NCBI RefSeq assembly: GCF_014905615.1
Contig: NZ_AQGU01000024.1
Location: 62,001-126,000 of the forward strand
Reading direction: 5' to 3'
DNA: 64,000 bases
Source: Pseudoalteromonas aliena SW19
GTDB taxonomy: Bacteria > Pseudomonadota > Gammaproteobacteria > Enterobacterales > Alteromonadaceae
The translations under genes were made by a program, and so were the position numbers. The notes under the pieces were generated by a model that saw only the letters and a program-made list of their open reading frames with translations, was not told the DNA's origin and did not search any database. Shown here one piece after another: positions 27,247 through 36,421 of the stretch (position 1 is its first letter; each line of letters starts with the position of its first letter).

Positions 27247-28311
27247 ATGGCTTTAATCAGTATGCGACAACTTTTAGATCATGCAGCAGAGCATGGTTAC
27301 GGCGTACCTGCTTTTAACGTTAACAATCAAGAGCAAATGCGCGCAATAATGGAAGCGGCAGACAAAACAAACAGCCCAGTAATCGTGCAGGGATCAGCGG
27401 GCGCACGTGCTTATGCTGGTGCTCCATTTATTCGTCATATGATTTTAGCAGCCGTTGAAGAATGGCCACATATCCCCGTTGTTATGCACCAAGATCACGG
27501 CACATCGCCAGGTGTATGTCAGCGTTCAATTCAGCTTGGTTTTTCATCTGTAATGATGGATGGCTCGTTAATGAGCGACGGCAAAACTCCTTCAAGCTAC
27601 GAATACAATGTAAACGTGACCCGCGAAACTGTTGCTATGGCGCATGCTTGTGGCGTATCGGTTGAAGGCGAGCTAGGTGTACTTGGTTCACTTGAAACGG
27701 GTGAAGCAGGCGAAGAAGATGGCGTTGGCGCAGAAGGTATTTTAACAACTGAGCAAATGCTAACAGATCCTGAAGAAGCGGCTGATTTTGTAAATAAAAC
27801 ACACGTTGATGCACTTGCAATTGCTTGTGGTACATCGCATGGTGCTTATAAATTTACGCGTCCACCAACCGATGATATTTTAGCAATTGATCGTATTAAA
27901 GCAATTCATGCACGTATTCCTAATACGCATTTAGTAATGCATGGTTCGTCTTCTGTTCCACAAGAATGGTTAGAAATAATTAACCAGTACGGTGGTGAAA
28001 TTCCAGAAACGTATGGTGTACCAGTAGAGCAAATTGTTGAAGGTATTAAATTTGGTGTGCGTAAGGTCAATATTGATACCGACTTGCGTTTAGCATCTAC
28101 CGGTGCAATTCGTCGTCATATGGCGTTAAACCCATCTAACTTCGATCCACGTAAATACCTAGCTGAAGCAACTAAAGCAATGACAGAGATTTGTGTTGCA
28201 CGCTATAACTCGTTTGGTACCTCTGGTCAGGCAAGTAAAATTAAACCAATTTCACTCGATGAGATGCATCTTAAATACTTAAGCGGCGAGCTAGATCCTA
28301 AGATTAGATAA
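27247..28311 (+). CDS. fba: Fructose-bisphosphate aldolase, class II
   Basis: A 354-residue zinc-dependent aldolase that cleaves or forms fructose 1,6-bisphosphate. The catalytic and metal-binding HQDHGTSP (near residue 80), CGTSHGAYK (near 198), [10 protein letters not shown] (near 232) and VNIDTDLR (near 275) are intact. The sequence belongs to the CbbA-like branch, judged by its [20 protein letters not shown] start and 354-residue length. It is the last gene of the epd-pgk-fba block and is followed by a terminator. Confidence 0.95.
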   Translation: MALISMRQLLDHAAEHGYGVPAFNVNNQEQMRAIMEAADKTNSPVIVQGSAGARAYAGAPFIRHMILAAVEEWPHIPVVMHQDHGTSPGVCQRSIQLGFSSVMMDGSLMSDGKTPSSYEYNVNVTRETVAMAHACGVSVEGELGVLGSLETGEAGEEDGVGAEGILTTEQMLTDPEEAADFVNKTHVDALAIACGTSHGAYKFTRPPTDDILAIDRIKAIHARIPNTHLVMHGSSSVPQEWLEIINQYGGEIPETYGVPVEQIVEGIKFGVRKVNIDTDLRLASTGAIRRHMALNPSNFDPRKYLAEATKAMTEICVARYNSFGTSGQASKIKPISLDEMHLKYLSGELDPKIR

Positions 28312-28339
28312 TAGATCGTTGTTTATAACCGTTTAATTA

Positions 28340-28372
28340 AAAAAGCCAGTAACCTTGTTATTGGCTTTTTTA
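28340..28372 (+). terminator. Rho-independent terminator after fba
   Basis: AAAAAGCCA and TTGGCTTTTTT pair around a loop of about 14 bases, with a T-run after the stem. Confidence 0.82.
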
Positions 28373-28411
28373 ATATGTGATGATTGCGGTGAATAGATCA
28401 CAGTATTACTG

Positions 28412-28571
28412 ATACCAATCTGCATAAATCTTTGATCAATTTAATGAATTAAATTGCACTATAACGTCGTTAAAAATTTTTATTTAGAACAACTAGATAC
28501 AAAAATTTTTGCCTAGTTCTAGCGTAATTTTCTTAACGTTAAATAGACCCCATATATAAGCAGATTGGTAT
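28412..28571. repeat. Repeat family C, intact copy 1 (160 bp)
   Basis: It starts ATACCAATCTGC and ends with the complementary GCAGATTGGTAT. A second copy of nearly identical sequence is at 41172-41332, an interrupted copy at 17866-19726, and fragments at 22439 and around 45710. It has no reading frame. It occupies part of the 862-bp gap between fba and phoB. Confidence 0.88.
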
Positions 28572-28582
28572 AACGTATTTAT

Positions 28583-28919
28583 TTGGGATCACCGGTTTAC
28601 TAACAAAGCTATTTTTGGATCATTGCTTTACTAAGCCAATAGCACTTTGATGGGCTTTTAGACTCAAAAATAATCTGATTGTTATTTATTTGTACAAACA
28701 ATCAACAACTTATAATTTTGACTAGGTACAACTCTGATCTGGAGGTGGATCTGCTTGGTAAAAATTTGATCCTTTACCTTTTGCTTAGTAAAAATTAGAT
28801 CTATTAATGTACATTCTGATTGTTATATCAGCATATTTATAGGTTTTTAAATGACTATTTAGTTATTTAAAAAACATCGATCTATAAAAACAGCTTTGTT
28901 AGTAAAATAATGATCCCAA
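28583..28919. repeat. 337-bp element with inverted ends and five 19-bp repeated sites
   Basis: The two ends are inverted repeats of about 35 bp (TTGGGATCA, four variable bases, TTTACTAACAAAGCT, then RTTTTT), 30 of 35 positions matching. Inside are five copies of GGATCA-N4-TTTACTAAS: forward at 28586-28604 and 28617-28635; reverse at 28754-28772, 28784-28802 and 28898-28916. Copies one and two are spaced 31 bp and copies three and four 30 bp. The ends read TG...CA. This looks like a miniature element made only of transposase-binding ends, as in IS21 or Tn7-like elements. No clear target duplication is seen and it has no coding capacity. Confidence 0.75.
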
Positions 28920-29104
28920 TAAATTGGCTACCCAGATCAATAAATAAAATGATCTAAAAGTCTAAAAACTACATTTTGTAAATTTATCGTAAATCACTTT
29001 TTTACTGACTCAAATATTATAAAGATTTTAAGAATATGACGTTAATGAGTTTTTTTGTCACTATTTTGTGTTTTTTTTACCATCATTTTAATTTACACGT
29101 TACA

Positions 29105-29133
29105 CTTTCATAAAAATGTCATACTTAGTCATA
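29105..29133 (+). promoter_or_regulatory. Pho box upstream of phoB
   Basis: Three direct heptamers, TTTCATA (29106), TGTCATA (29117) and AGTCATA (29127), are spaced 11 and 10 bp apart with AT-rich gaps. This matches the PhoB-binding consensus and predicts autoregulation of phoB under phosphate limitation. Confidence 0.8.
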
Positions 29134-29173
29134 ATAATGAAAACTAATTCGATAGCCTAAGAGATAAATTGGA

Positions 29174-29863
29174 ATGTCACGTAAAGTACTAGTCGTAGAT
29201 GACGAAGCTCCTATCAGGGAGATGTTAGTTTTTGTTTTAGAGCAAAATGGATTTCAAGCAATTGAAGCAGAAGATTACGACTCTGCTATTGCAGCCATGG
29301 TAGAGCCGTACCCAGATATGGTTTTACTTGATTGGATGTTACCTGGTGGTAGCGGTATTCAAATTGCTAAAAAGTTTAAGCAAAACGAACATACCCGCCA
29401 AATCCCAATTATTATGCTTACAGCCCGTGGCGAAGAAGAAGATAAAGTACGTGGCCTTGAAGTAGGTGCAGATGATTACGTTACCAAGCCGTTTTCGCCG
29501 AAAGAATTAATGGCGCGTATTAAAGCAGTTATTCGCCGTGTGTCACCAACCTCGCTAGAGGAAGCTATAGAAGTGCATGGCTTACGTTTAGACCCTATTT
29601 CGCATCGAGTTACCTCAGAAGGAAATGAACTTGATATGGGGCCAACTGAGTTTAGATTACTGCACTTTTTTATGACTCACCCAGAGCGTGTTTATAGCCG
29701 TGAACAACTACTTGATCATGTATGGGGCACTAATGTTTATGTAGAAGATCGAACGGTTGATGTGCATATTCGTCGGCTGCGTAAAGCAATTGGCCCGTTA
29801 GGGCATGATCGCTTGGTGCAAACTGTACGTGGCGCGGGCTATCGTTTTTCGAGTAAACTATAA
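29174..29863 (+). CDS. phoB: Phosphate regulon response regulator PhoB
   Basis: A 229-residue OmpR-family regulator with an N-terminal receiver ([12 protein letters not shown], phosphorylated Asp in [12 protein letters not shown] near residue 53, Lys in [10 protein letters not shown] near 105) and a C-terminal winged helix ([20 protein letters not shown], then [13 protein letters not shown]). These are the PhoB-specific forms. It activates phosphate acquisition genes when phosphorylated by PhoR. A Pho box precedes the gene and phoR follows after 65 bp. Confidence 0.97.
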   Translation: MSRKVLVVDDEAPIREMLVFVLEQNGFQAIEAEDYDSAIAAMVEPYPDMVLLDWMLPGGSGIQIAKKFKQNEHTRQIPIIMLTARGEEEDKVRGLEVGADDYVTKPFSPKELMARIKAVIRRVSPTSLEEAIEVHGLRLDPISHRVTSEGNELDMGPTEFRLLHFFMTHPERVYSREQLLDHVWGTNVYVEDRTVDVHIRRLRKAIGPLGHDRLVQTVRGAGYRFSSKL

Positions 29864-29928
29864 TATATTGAAAAAGAAACTTATTTGTAACGTACGTGTG
29901 TATTACTACTCTAAGGTAAAGTGAGTGT

Positions 29929-31245
29929 ATGTATCGAGTTGTTAATAAGCAGGCGTTAGTAAAGCGTCTGTTTATCTATTTTTTACCCTTACTACTAATT
30001 GGTGTGCTAGTTGGCGCACCATTTTTGCTTTTATTTTTAGGATCTTTTTCCCTCCTTATTTGGCATTACCATCAACTATACCGTTTGAGCGATTGGCTTT
30101 TAAATCAGCGCAGTTTTAATCCGCCTGAAGGTGAAGGCGCGTGGGAACAAGTATTTGAAGGCATTTACCACCTGCAACATCGCAACCGTAAAAAACGTAA
30201 TGAACTTGCCGATTTAATTCGTCGTTTTCGCGATGGAGCTGAAGCCGTACCCGATGCCGTTATCGTATTACAAAATGATTTAAGTATTGTCTGGTGCAAC
30301 CAATTAGCGCTTAAAGTACTTGGTCTGCAGTGGCCAACCGATCATGGTCAACGGCTTGATAATTTAATTCGTGAGCCTAAGTTTGCTAAATACATGCACA
30401 AAGGTGAATTTGACGATGCTCTCGAACTTGATAACGGGCATGCTGTAGAACAAATACTTGAGTTTAGGGTTATGCCGTACGCAAGCACACAGCTTATGGT
30501 TGTGGTGCGTGATGTAACGAGGTTGAAGCAGCTAGAACAAATGCGTAAAGACTTTGTTGCCAATGTATCACATGAGCTACGTACACCGCTTACAGTCGTT
30601 ACAGGCTATCTTGAGATGATGGATAGCGACATGATGCCGCCACCGGCTATGTGGGGTAAAGCGCAAAAAACCATGCTTGAGCAATGTAAACGCATGGACA
30701 GTTTAGTGAGTCAGTTATTATCGCTTTCGCGTATTGAGGGCGCACGCCGTCAAGATAACGATAAAGCGATTAATGTCCCTCTGTTACTTAGTTATATTAA
30801 AACCGAAGCGCAATCAATTAATCAGGATAAAGGCCACGAACTGATTTTTGATATAGATGACCGTTTAGATATTAAAGGTTCTGAGGATGAGCTACGTAGT
30901 GCGTTTTCTAATTTGGTATTTAATGCAATTCATTACACAAAACCTGGCGGTAAAGTAAACGTGTGCTGGCAACGTAAAAATGATCAGGCGTGTTTTACAG
31001 TAACCGACAATGGTGATGGTATCGCCGCAGAACATATTAACCGTTTAACTGAACGTTTTTATCGAGTAGATAAAGCACGTAGTAGAACAACGGGGGGGTC
31101 AGGCTTAGGCCTTGCAATTACAAAACACGTACTAACCCGCCATGATAGCCAGTTAAATATTACTAGCGAATTAGCTAAAGGGTCGTGTTTTTCTTTTTGT
31201 TTTTCAATAGATAAGATAGTTCCATTAGCTAAAGAAATAGCTTGA
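29929..31245 (+). CDS. phoR: Phosphate regulon sensor kinase PhoR
   Basis: A 438-residue membrane histidine kinase. Two close membrane segments (residues 12-50) are followed by a charged linker, a PAS domain (about 100-200), HisKA with VSHELRTPLTVVTGYLEMM (His near 213), and an HATPase domain with NLVFNAIHYT, DNGDGI and GGSGLGLAI. The lack of a large periplasmic domain is typical of PhoR, which reads phosphate status through the Pst/PhoU complex. It is co-directional with phoB and pstS. Confidence 0.95.
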   Translation: MYRVVNKQALVKRLFIYFLPLLLIGVLVGAPFLLLFLGSFSLLIWHYHQLYRLSDWLLNQRSFNPPEGEGAWEQVFEGIYHLQHRNRKKRNELADLIRRFRDGAEAVPDAVIVLQNDLSIVWCNQLALKVLGLQWPTDHGQRLDNLIREPKFAKYMHKGEFDDALELDNGHAVEQILEFRVMPYASTQLMVVVRDVTRLKQLEQMRKDFVANVSHELRTPLTVVTGYLEMMDSDMMPPPAMWGKAQKTMLEQCKRMDSLVSQLLSLSRIEGARRQDNDKAINVPLLLSYIKTEAQSINQDKGHELIFDIDDRLDIKGSEDELRSAFSNLVFNAIHYTKPGGKVNVCWQRKNDQACFTVTDNGDGIAAEHINRLTERFYRVDKARSRTTGGSGLGLAITKHVLTRHDSQLNITSELAKGSCFSFCFSIDKIVPLAKEIA

Positions 31246-31252
31246 TAAGTAA

Positions 31253-31271
31253 AGTCATAAAAGTGTCACTT
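31253..31271 (+). promoter_or_regulatory. Pho box upstream of pstS
   Basis: AGTCATAAAAGTGTCACTT contains two heptamers, AGTCATA and TGTCACT, 11 bp apart with an AT-rich spacer, a close match to the PhoB site. An inverted repeat, CTAACTGT (31281) and ACAGTTAG (31313), follows in the leader and could end phoR transcripts or shape the pstS leader. Confidence 0.78.
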
Positions 31272-31351
31272 AAGAGTAATCTAACTGTCATGTACTCACT
31301 TTAGAGTGGGCAACAGTTAGAAAATGGAACGAACAAACCGGAGAATCCACC

Positions 31352-32320
31352 ATGAGATTTAAAAACTTAGTTGCCGCAATGGGTGTGGCTGTTACAACTT
31401 TCGTATCTGCACAAGCAGTTGCACTAGACAAAGATATCCCTGAGTACCAAAAAATTAGTGGTGTTTCAGGTAACTTTTCATCGGTAGGCTCTGACACTTT
31501 AGCCAACATGATGACGTTCTGGGCTGAAGAATATAAACGTATTTACCCAAATGTAAATATTCAAATTCAAGCCGCAGGTTCATCTACTGCACCACCTGCA
31601 TTAACCGAAGGTACTGCTAACCTAGGTCCAATGAGCCGTGCAATGAAATCAAAAGAAATCGAAGCGTTTGAAAAACGTTACGGTTACAAACCAACAGCAG
31701 TTCGCGTAGCTATTGATGCACTTGCTGTTTACGTACACAAAGATAACCCAATTGAAGGTCTTCGTATTGACCAAGTAGATGCTATTTTCTCATCTACTCG
31801 TAAGTGTGGTGCTTCTGAGCAAGTAAATCGTTGGAGTGAAGTTGGTTTAACAGGTAACTGGGCAGCACGCGATATTCAACTTTATGGACGTAACTCGGTA
31901 TCAGGTACATACGGTTACTTTAAGAAAAAAGCATTGTGTAAAGGTGATTTCCGTAACAATGTAAATGAGCAACCAGGTTCTGCATCAGTAGTACAATCAA
32001 TTTCATCGTCACTAAATGCAATTGGTTATTCTGGTATTGGTTATAAAACATCGGGCGTACGTACAGTGCCACTTGCTAAAAAAGGCGATAACTTTGTTGA
32101 TGCAACACTAGATAACGTTGCTCAAGGTAAGTATCCACTGTCTCGCTTTTTATATGTTTACGTGAACAAGCACCCAAATAAACCGCTATCACCTATGGAA
32201 GAACAATTTTTAAGAATGGTACTTTCAAAAGATGGTCAGCAAATTGTAGAAAAAGATGGGTATGTACCACTATCTGCAAAGTTAGTTAAAGTAGAGCTTA
32301 AAAAGCTTGGTTTAAACTAA
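31352..32320 (+). CDS. pstS: Phosphate ABC transporter substrate-binding protein
   Basis: A 322-residue periplasmic protein with a signal peptide cleaved after about residue 26 (SAQAVA). The phosphate-binding sequences [20 protein letters not shown] and [12 protein letters not shown] are those of PstS-type proteins. CCGGAGAAT gives a ribosome site before the ATG. A Pho box lies upstream. The permease and ATPase genes pstCAB do not follow: the next sequence is repeat D and a convergent lipoprotein gene. The transporter core must therefore be elsewhere, or this protein acts as an extra binding protein or phosphate sensor. Confidence 0.93.
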   Translation: MRFKNLVAAMGVAVTTFVSAQAVALDKDIPEYQKISGVSGNFSSVGSDTLANMMTFWAEEYKRIYPNVNIQIQAAGSSTAPPALTEGTANLGPMSRAMKSKEIEAFEKRYGYKPTAVRVAIDALAVYVHKDNPIEGLRIDQVDAIFSSTRKCGASEQVNRWSEVGLTGNWAARDIQLYGRNSVSGTYGYFKKKALCKGDFRNNVNEQPGSASVVQSISSSLNAIGYSGIGYKTSGVRTVPLAKKGDNFVDATLDNVAQGKYPLSRFLYVYVNKHPNKPLSPMEEQFLRMVLSKDGQQIVEKDGYVPLSAKLVKVELKKLGLN

Positions 32321-32482
32321 TACCAATTGCATTAAATTAGTGAGCTATTATAGCGATAAGAAAATAGCGCAATAACAAGGCTAAAATTATGATACATAGT
32401 TGTTCTATGTATCATAATTTTTAACGTAGTGAGTGAGTTATTTAATACGCTAGAATGATCATGTTTTTAATAAAATTGGTAT
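32320..32482. repeat. Repeat family D, copy 1, with long perfect hairpin
   Basis: The ends are ATACCAATT and AATTGGTAT. Inside, 17-bp perfect arms at 32383-32399 and 32405-32421 enclose a 5-base loop. The repeat begins at the last base of the pstS stop codon. A shorter relative lies at 46057-46150. Confidence 0.8.
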
Positions 32483-32499
32483 AATAAACCATAAGTAAT

Positions 32500-32528
32500 A
32501 AAAAACCACTCATTGAGCGGTTTTTTTG
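32500..32528. terminator. Bidirectional terminator between pstS and the lipoprotein gene
   Basis: AAAAAACCACTC and GAGCGGTTTTTT pair around a 3-base loop with one mismatch, giving U-runs in both directions. Confidence 0.85.
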
Positions 32529-32554
32529 TGCCTAAAACTAAAAACTTTAGGGAA

Positions 32555-32791
32555 TTAAATACTACCTAATTTTTCTGCCTGAGCTTTGCATTGGTTATAG
32601 CTTTCAACACATTTTCCTGAGCATACTTGCAGTTTTAAACCTTCGCCACTTGATTGCTGCTCGCAGGTGCTTTCGCACTGATAGTTTTGTTGAGCACATT
32701 GATTAAGTTCTGGATTTTCTATCTTATTTTGGCAACCGGCTAAAAATACAAAAGCTAGGGCGACTACGCTTGTTTTTATTAAAGTGTGCAT
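32555..32791 (-). CDS. Small lipoprotein with twin CX3C cysteine pattern
   Basis: A 78-residue protein with a lipoprotein signal (hydrophobic run, lipobox LAGC, lipidated Cys at residue 20). The mature part has six further Cys in a symmetric layout: C-X6-C-X3-C-X13-C-X3-C-X6-C. The central twin CX3C spaced by 13 residues is the pattern of disulfide-stapled helical hairpins such as the mitochondrial small Tim chaperones and alpha-hairpinins. Homology to those is not claimed; the pattern suggests a helix-turn-helix held by three nested disulfides in the periplasm. It lies just downstream of panC in the same direction. Function unknown. Confidence 0.8.
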   Translation of the reverse strand: MHTLIKTSVVALAFVFLAGCQNKIENPELNQCAQQNYQCESTCEQQSSGEGLKLQVCSGKCVESYNQCKAQAEKLGSI

Positions 32792-32822
32792 GTTAATCCT
32801 TAAAAAGTGAGTCGCAATAATA

Positions 32823-33671
32823 TTAAATTTCGACCTGTATGTTGTCGATCAATCTAACATTACCAAAATAGGCTGCGGCTAAAATAATAAACTTGGTATC
32901 TTTGAGTTTAGCAGTTTTTAATGTATCTCGTTGAGCTATCTCAAAATAATCTGGTTTTAAGCCAGCCTGTTCTAGGCTTTGTTTTGCTGCGTCTTCAAGC
33001 TGTACAAAGTCTTTTTTGCCGTTTTTTAACTGCTCAGCGCAATGTTTTAATGTGTTAAATAAAACCGTTGCAGTTTGTTTTTGCTCATCTGATAAGTAAC
33101 CATTACGCGAACTCATAGCAAGGCCAGAAACTTCACGCATTGTAGGTACACCAATAATTTCTACCGGAATAGACAAGTCATGCGCCATCGTTTTAATTAC
33201 TTGCAGTTGTTGAAAATCTTTTTCGCCAAAGCAGGCGTAATCAGGTTGAACTAAGTTAAATAACTTAGTAACAACCGTTGCAACACCTCTAAAGTGGCCT
33301 GGGCGTGAGCCACCGCAATAACCTAATGAAATACCCGGCACATCTACAAAGCTTTGCGCACCCAATCCATTTGGGTAGATTGTGTTTACACTTGGGGTAA
33401 ATACAATATCAGTGCCTAGCTCTGCAAGGCCATGTTTATCTTCGTTGAGCGTTCGAGGGTAGTTGTCTAAATCTTCATTCGCGCCAAACTGCATCGGATT
33501 TACAAAAATACTAACAACCACTTTATCGGCCAGTGTTTTTGCTTTCTCTACTAGAGAATAATGCCCACGGTGCAAGTTACCCATAGTTGGCACAAGTGCC
33601 ACGCTAAGACCAGCTTGGCGCCATGCCTTAATTTGACTACGTAACGATTTTATTTCAGTGATTGACTGCAT
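32823..33671 (-). CDS. panC: Pantothenate synthetase
   Basis: A 282-residue enzyme that joins pantoate and beta-alanine with ATP to make pantothenate for coenzyme A. The nucleotide-binding [14 protein letters not shown] (near residue 28) is the HIGH-type motif, and [31 protein letters not shown] and SSRNGYLS (the KMSKS-like loop) are present. Its start codon overlaps the stop of panB by one base (TAATG), so translation is coupled. It is the last biosynthetic gene of a run that starts at pcnB. Confidence 0.96.
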   Translation of the reverse strand: MQSITEIKSLRSQIKAWRQAGLSVALVPTMGNLHRGHYSLVEKAKTLADKVVVSIFVNPMQFGANEDLDNYPRTLNEDKHGLAELGTDIVFTPSVNTIYPNGLGAQSFVDVPGISLGYCGGSRPGHFRGVATVVTKLFNLVQPDYACFGEKDFQQLQVIKTMAHDLSIPVEIIGVPTMREVSGLAMSSRNGYLSDEQKQTATVLFNTLKHCAEQLKNGKKDFVQLEDAAKQSLEQAGLKPDYFEIAQRDTLKTAKLKDTKFIILAAAYFGNVRLIDNIQVEI

Positions 33672-34465
33672 TATTTAAACTCATGTTCAGCGCTAGGAAA
33701 TGCGCCACTTTTAACGTCGGTACAATATTTTTGAACAGCTTGAGGCATATTGCCTGTTTCCAATAAAAAGTTTTTAGAAAATTTAGGAATATAGCCCGCT
33801 GAAATACCAACGAGATCATGCATTACCAATATTTGGCCATCAGTTAAGCTGCCTGCACCAATGCCAATAGTTGGGATGCTTAGTGCATCTGTAATACGCT
33901 TTGCGAGGGCGCTTGGAATGCATTCAAGTACTAATAATTGTGCGCCTGCGGCTTCGAGTGCTTTTGCATCATCAATTATTTTTTGTGCTTGAGCTGCTTC
34001 ACGACCTTGTATTTTAAAACCACCAAATACATGAACAGACTGCGGTGTAAGGCCTAAATGGCCACACACAGGAATGCCTTGTTGCGTAAGCGTTTTAATA
34101 CTCTCGTAAAGCCATTCTCCGCCTTCGAGCTTTATCATATTCGCGCCAGCACGCATTAGCTCAGCGGCATTTTTACACGTATCACTCACGCTTGAGTAGG
34201 TCATAAATGGCAAGTCTGCAATCACAAATAATTCACGACTACCCGCACGTACACAACGGGTGTGGTATGCAATATCTTGGTTGGTTACACCCAGGGTGTC
34301 ATCGCCACCTTGCAGCACCATGCCTAGAGAGTCGCCTACTAAAATAACTTCAACGCCGTTATCATGAAATAACTTTGCAAAACTGGCGTCGTATGCCGTT
34401 AACGCAGTAATTTTGTTATTTTCTGCTTTCATTTTATTTAAAGTAGAAACGGTGATTTTAGACAT
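33671..34465 (-). CDS. panB: 3-methyl-2-oxobutanoate hydroxymethyltransferase
   Basis: A 264-residue enzyme that makes ketopantoate from alpha-ketoisovalerate and methylenetetrahydrofolate. The motifs [23 protein letters not shown] (metal-binding Asp), MIKLEGG and GIGAG are intact. The ATG at 34465 is preferred because GCGAGGAA lies upstream; an in-frame ATG 18 bp earlier would add only six residues. It is coupled to panC, and folK is 31 bp upstream. Confidence 0.96.
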   Translation of the reverse strand: MSKITVSTLNKMKAENNKITALTAYDASFAKLFHDNGVEVILVGDSLGMVLQGGDDTLGVTNQDIAYHTRCVRAGSRELFVIADLPFMTYSSVSDTCKNAAELMRAGANMIKLEGGEWLYESIKTLTQQGIPVCGHLGLTPQSVHVFGGFKIQGREAAQAQKIIDDAKALEAAGAQLLVLECIPSALAKRITDALSIPTIGIGAGSLTDGQILVMHDLVGISAGYIPKFSKNFLLETGNMPQAVQKYCTDVKSGAFPSAEHEFK

Positions 34466-34496
34466 AATATTCCTCGCAGGCATCAGCCTAAGTTAA

Positions 34497-34982
34497 TTAC
34501 AGAGGTAATTGCTGTAAGTCGTTGAGCGGTAAGTTATCTGCAATAGCTTGTAATGCAACACCGCTAGGTAAAATAAGTTCAGGTGCCAGCTCTAATAGTG
34601 GATACACTACAAACTCACGAACGTTTAAACCGTAATGTGGAACGGTTAAACGTTCGGTATTTATTACTCGATCGCCAAATAATAAGGTGTCTATATCAAG
34701 TGTGCGAGGGCCCCAACGCTCGGCTTTTCTAACACGGCCGTGCTCAAGTTCTATGCGTTGTGTTAAATCAAGGAGCTGTTCTGGTTCAAGGCTTGTTTTA
34801 ATACACGCAACGGCATTTATGTAGTCGGGTTGATCTTGCGGGCCCATAGGTTTACTCGCATAGTAATGCGATACGCTCACAAACTCACAAAAAGACAATT
34901 GCTTGATTGCGGTTATCGCATTATCAAGTTGCTCTTTTGGTGAGTTTAAATTAGCACCTAAACCTAAATAAACACAGTGCAT
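34497..34982 (-). CDS. folK: 6-hydroxymethyl-7,8-dihydropterin pyrophosphokinase
   Basis: A 161-residue folate enzyme that transfers pyrophosphate from ATP to hydroxymethyldihydropterin. LGLGANLNSPKEQLDNAI at the N-terminus and the signature RWGPRTLDIDTLLFG (near residues 86-100) are typical. It starts 1 bp after the pcnB stop, so the two are translated in tandem. The folK and panB pairing is a usual gammaproteobacterial order. Confidence 0.96.
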   Translation of the reverse strand: MHCVYLGLGANLNSPKEQLDNAITAIKQLSFCEFVSVSHYYASKPMGPQDQPDYINAVACIKTSLEPEQLLDLTQRIELEHGRVRKAERWGPRTLDIDTLLFGDRVINTERLTVPHYGLNVREFVVYPLLELAPELILPSGVALQAIADNLPLNDLQQLPL

Positions 34983-34983
34983 A

Positions 34984-36372
34984 TTATTGCTCTGTTGGCT
35001 TTTTAGGTGCGCGGCGGCGAGGTCGTTTACGTGGTTTTGGACCCCCTTGATGACCTAGATTTTTAACCATGTCTTTTTGGCCATTTATATCTTGGCCCAG
35101 GTATTGTGTCCACCACTGTGCAAGCTCTGTATGCAGTGTTTCGCCTGCACTTACGCGTAATAATAAAAAGTCGTAAGCGGCTTTAAAGCGAGGTTGTTGC
35201 GTTAATCTGTAAGCTCGTTGACCAGCTCGCTTATCTAAACGATGCTGAATGTGCCAAATATCGCGCGCACCAAGTGTAAAGCGCTTTGGTACTGCAATAT
35301 GTTGCGCACTTTCGCTTAGTACTTTGTTCATTGCCTGTGCAAAAGCATCGTACTCAAGTACCTGCTCTCGTTCTTGAATTTGTTTAGTGTGTTTTAATAA
35401 CGGGAACCAAAGTAATGCAGCAAAGATAAATGCAGGCGTTACTTTTTTATCAGCAATGATACGTTTGTCGGTATTTTGGAACATTTGCTGAACTAACATA
35501 TGTTCAAGACCATTAGGGTTCTGGTCTAAAATTTGATCAAGTTCCGGAAATAACGCTTTGAACAAGCCATATTTACGTAGCATTAAAAAGTTTGCTTCAG
35601 CTTTGCCGTTTAAAAACAGTTTTAGTACTTCTTCAAACAAACGCGCTGGCGGAATATTATCAAGTAAACTTGCTAATTCAGCGATAGGCTTTTCACTTTT
35701 TGGCGCGATACTCATGTCAAGTTTGGTCGCAAAGCGAACTGCACGTAACATGCGTACAGGGTCTTCACGGTAACGTGTTTCAGGATCGCCAATCAGTTCA
35801 ATTTGTTTTGCTTTAATTGCAGCTAAACCGTTAGCGTAATCGTGAATACTAAAATCGTTAATAGAGTAATAAAGGGCATTGATAGAAAAATCACGACGCT
35901 CGGCGTCTTCTTCAATACTGCCAAATACGTTATCACGTAGTAATTGACCTTGATCGCTTGACTGGCTTATTTGGTTTTTATCTTCTGGCGCTTCGTGGTG
36001 TCCACGCATTGTCGCCACTTCAATAATTTCACGGCCAAATACAATATGTGCTAAACGAAAACGGCGGCCTATTAAGCGACAATTTCTAAATAGTTTTTTT
36101 ACTTGATCTGGGGTGGCATTGGTAACAACATCAAAATCTTTTGGCTGCTGGCCTAACAATATATCGCGAATACAACCACCAACTAAGTAGGCATCGTAAC
36201 CACCGTCTTTTAAACGATAAAGTACTTTGATTGCATTTGGGCTAAATTGTTTGCGAGAAATACCATGCTCACCACGAGTGATCACTAAAGGTTCGCTGCT
36301 TACAGAGGCGTTTTCGGCACTGGTATTTGGGCCGATTATTTGTCTGCAAAATTGAAAAAGCTTGGAAATAAT
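34984..36372 (-). CDS. pcnB: Poly(A) polymerase I, probable AUU start
   Basis: The protein is 462 residues from the proposed start; E. coli PcnB is 465. It adds A tails to RNA and promotes decay. YLVGGCIRDILLG and KDFDVVTNA carry the nucleotidyltransferase acids, RRDFSINALYY follows, and the C-terminus is very basic (KPRKRPRRRAPKK). E. coli pcnB starts at AUU. Here AGGAGA (36379-36384) lies 6 bp before the middle of three ATT codons, and the following residues align with the E. coli N-terminus (IISKLFQFCR against MFTRVANFCR). An in-frame ATG at 36408 and TTG at 36417 exist but lack a ribosome site. Confidence 0.9.
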   Translation of the reverse strand: MISKLFQFCRQIIGPNTSAENASVSSEPLVITRGEHGISRKQFSPNAIKVLYRLKDGGYDAYLVGGCIRDILLGQQPKDFDVVTNATPDQVKKLFRNCRLIGRRFRLAHIVFGREIIEVATMRGHHEAPEDKNQISQSSDQGQLLRDNVFGSIEEDAERRDFSINALYYSINDFSIHDYANGLAAIKAKQIELIGDPETRYREDPVRMLRAVRFATKLDMSIAPKSEKPIAELASLLDNIPPARLFEEVLKLFLNGKAEANFLMLRKYGLFKALFPELDQILDQNPNGLEHMLVQQMFQNTDKRIIADKKVTPAFIFAALLWFPLLKHTKQIQEREQVLEYDAFAQAMNKVLSESAQHIAVPKRFTLGARDIWHIQHRLDKRAGQRAYRLTQQPRFKAAYDFLLLRVSAGETLHTELAQWWTQYLGQDINGQKDMVKNLGHQGGPKPRKRPRRRAPKKPTEQ

Positions 36373-36421
36373 AATCTGTCTCCTAGAAGGTGTTGATTGG
36401 CTCGCCATCGCAATCAAAATT

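Noticed and set aside
28583-28919. CRISPR array as an explanation for the 19-bp repeats
   Set aside because: The units occur in both orientations, have a degenerate core, lack regular spacers across the set, and there are no cas genes.
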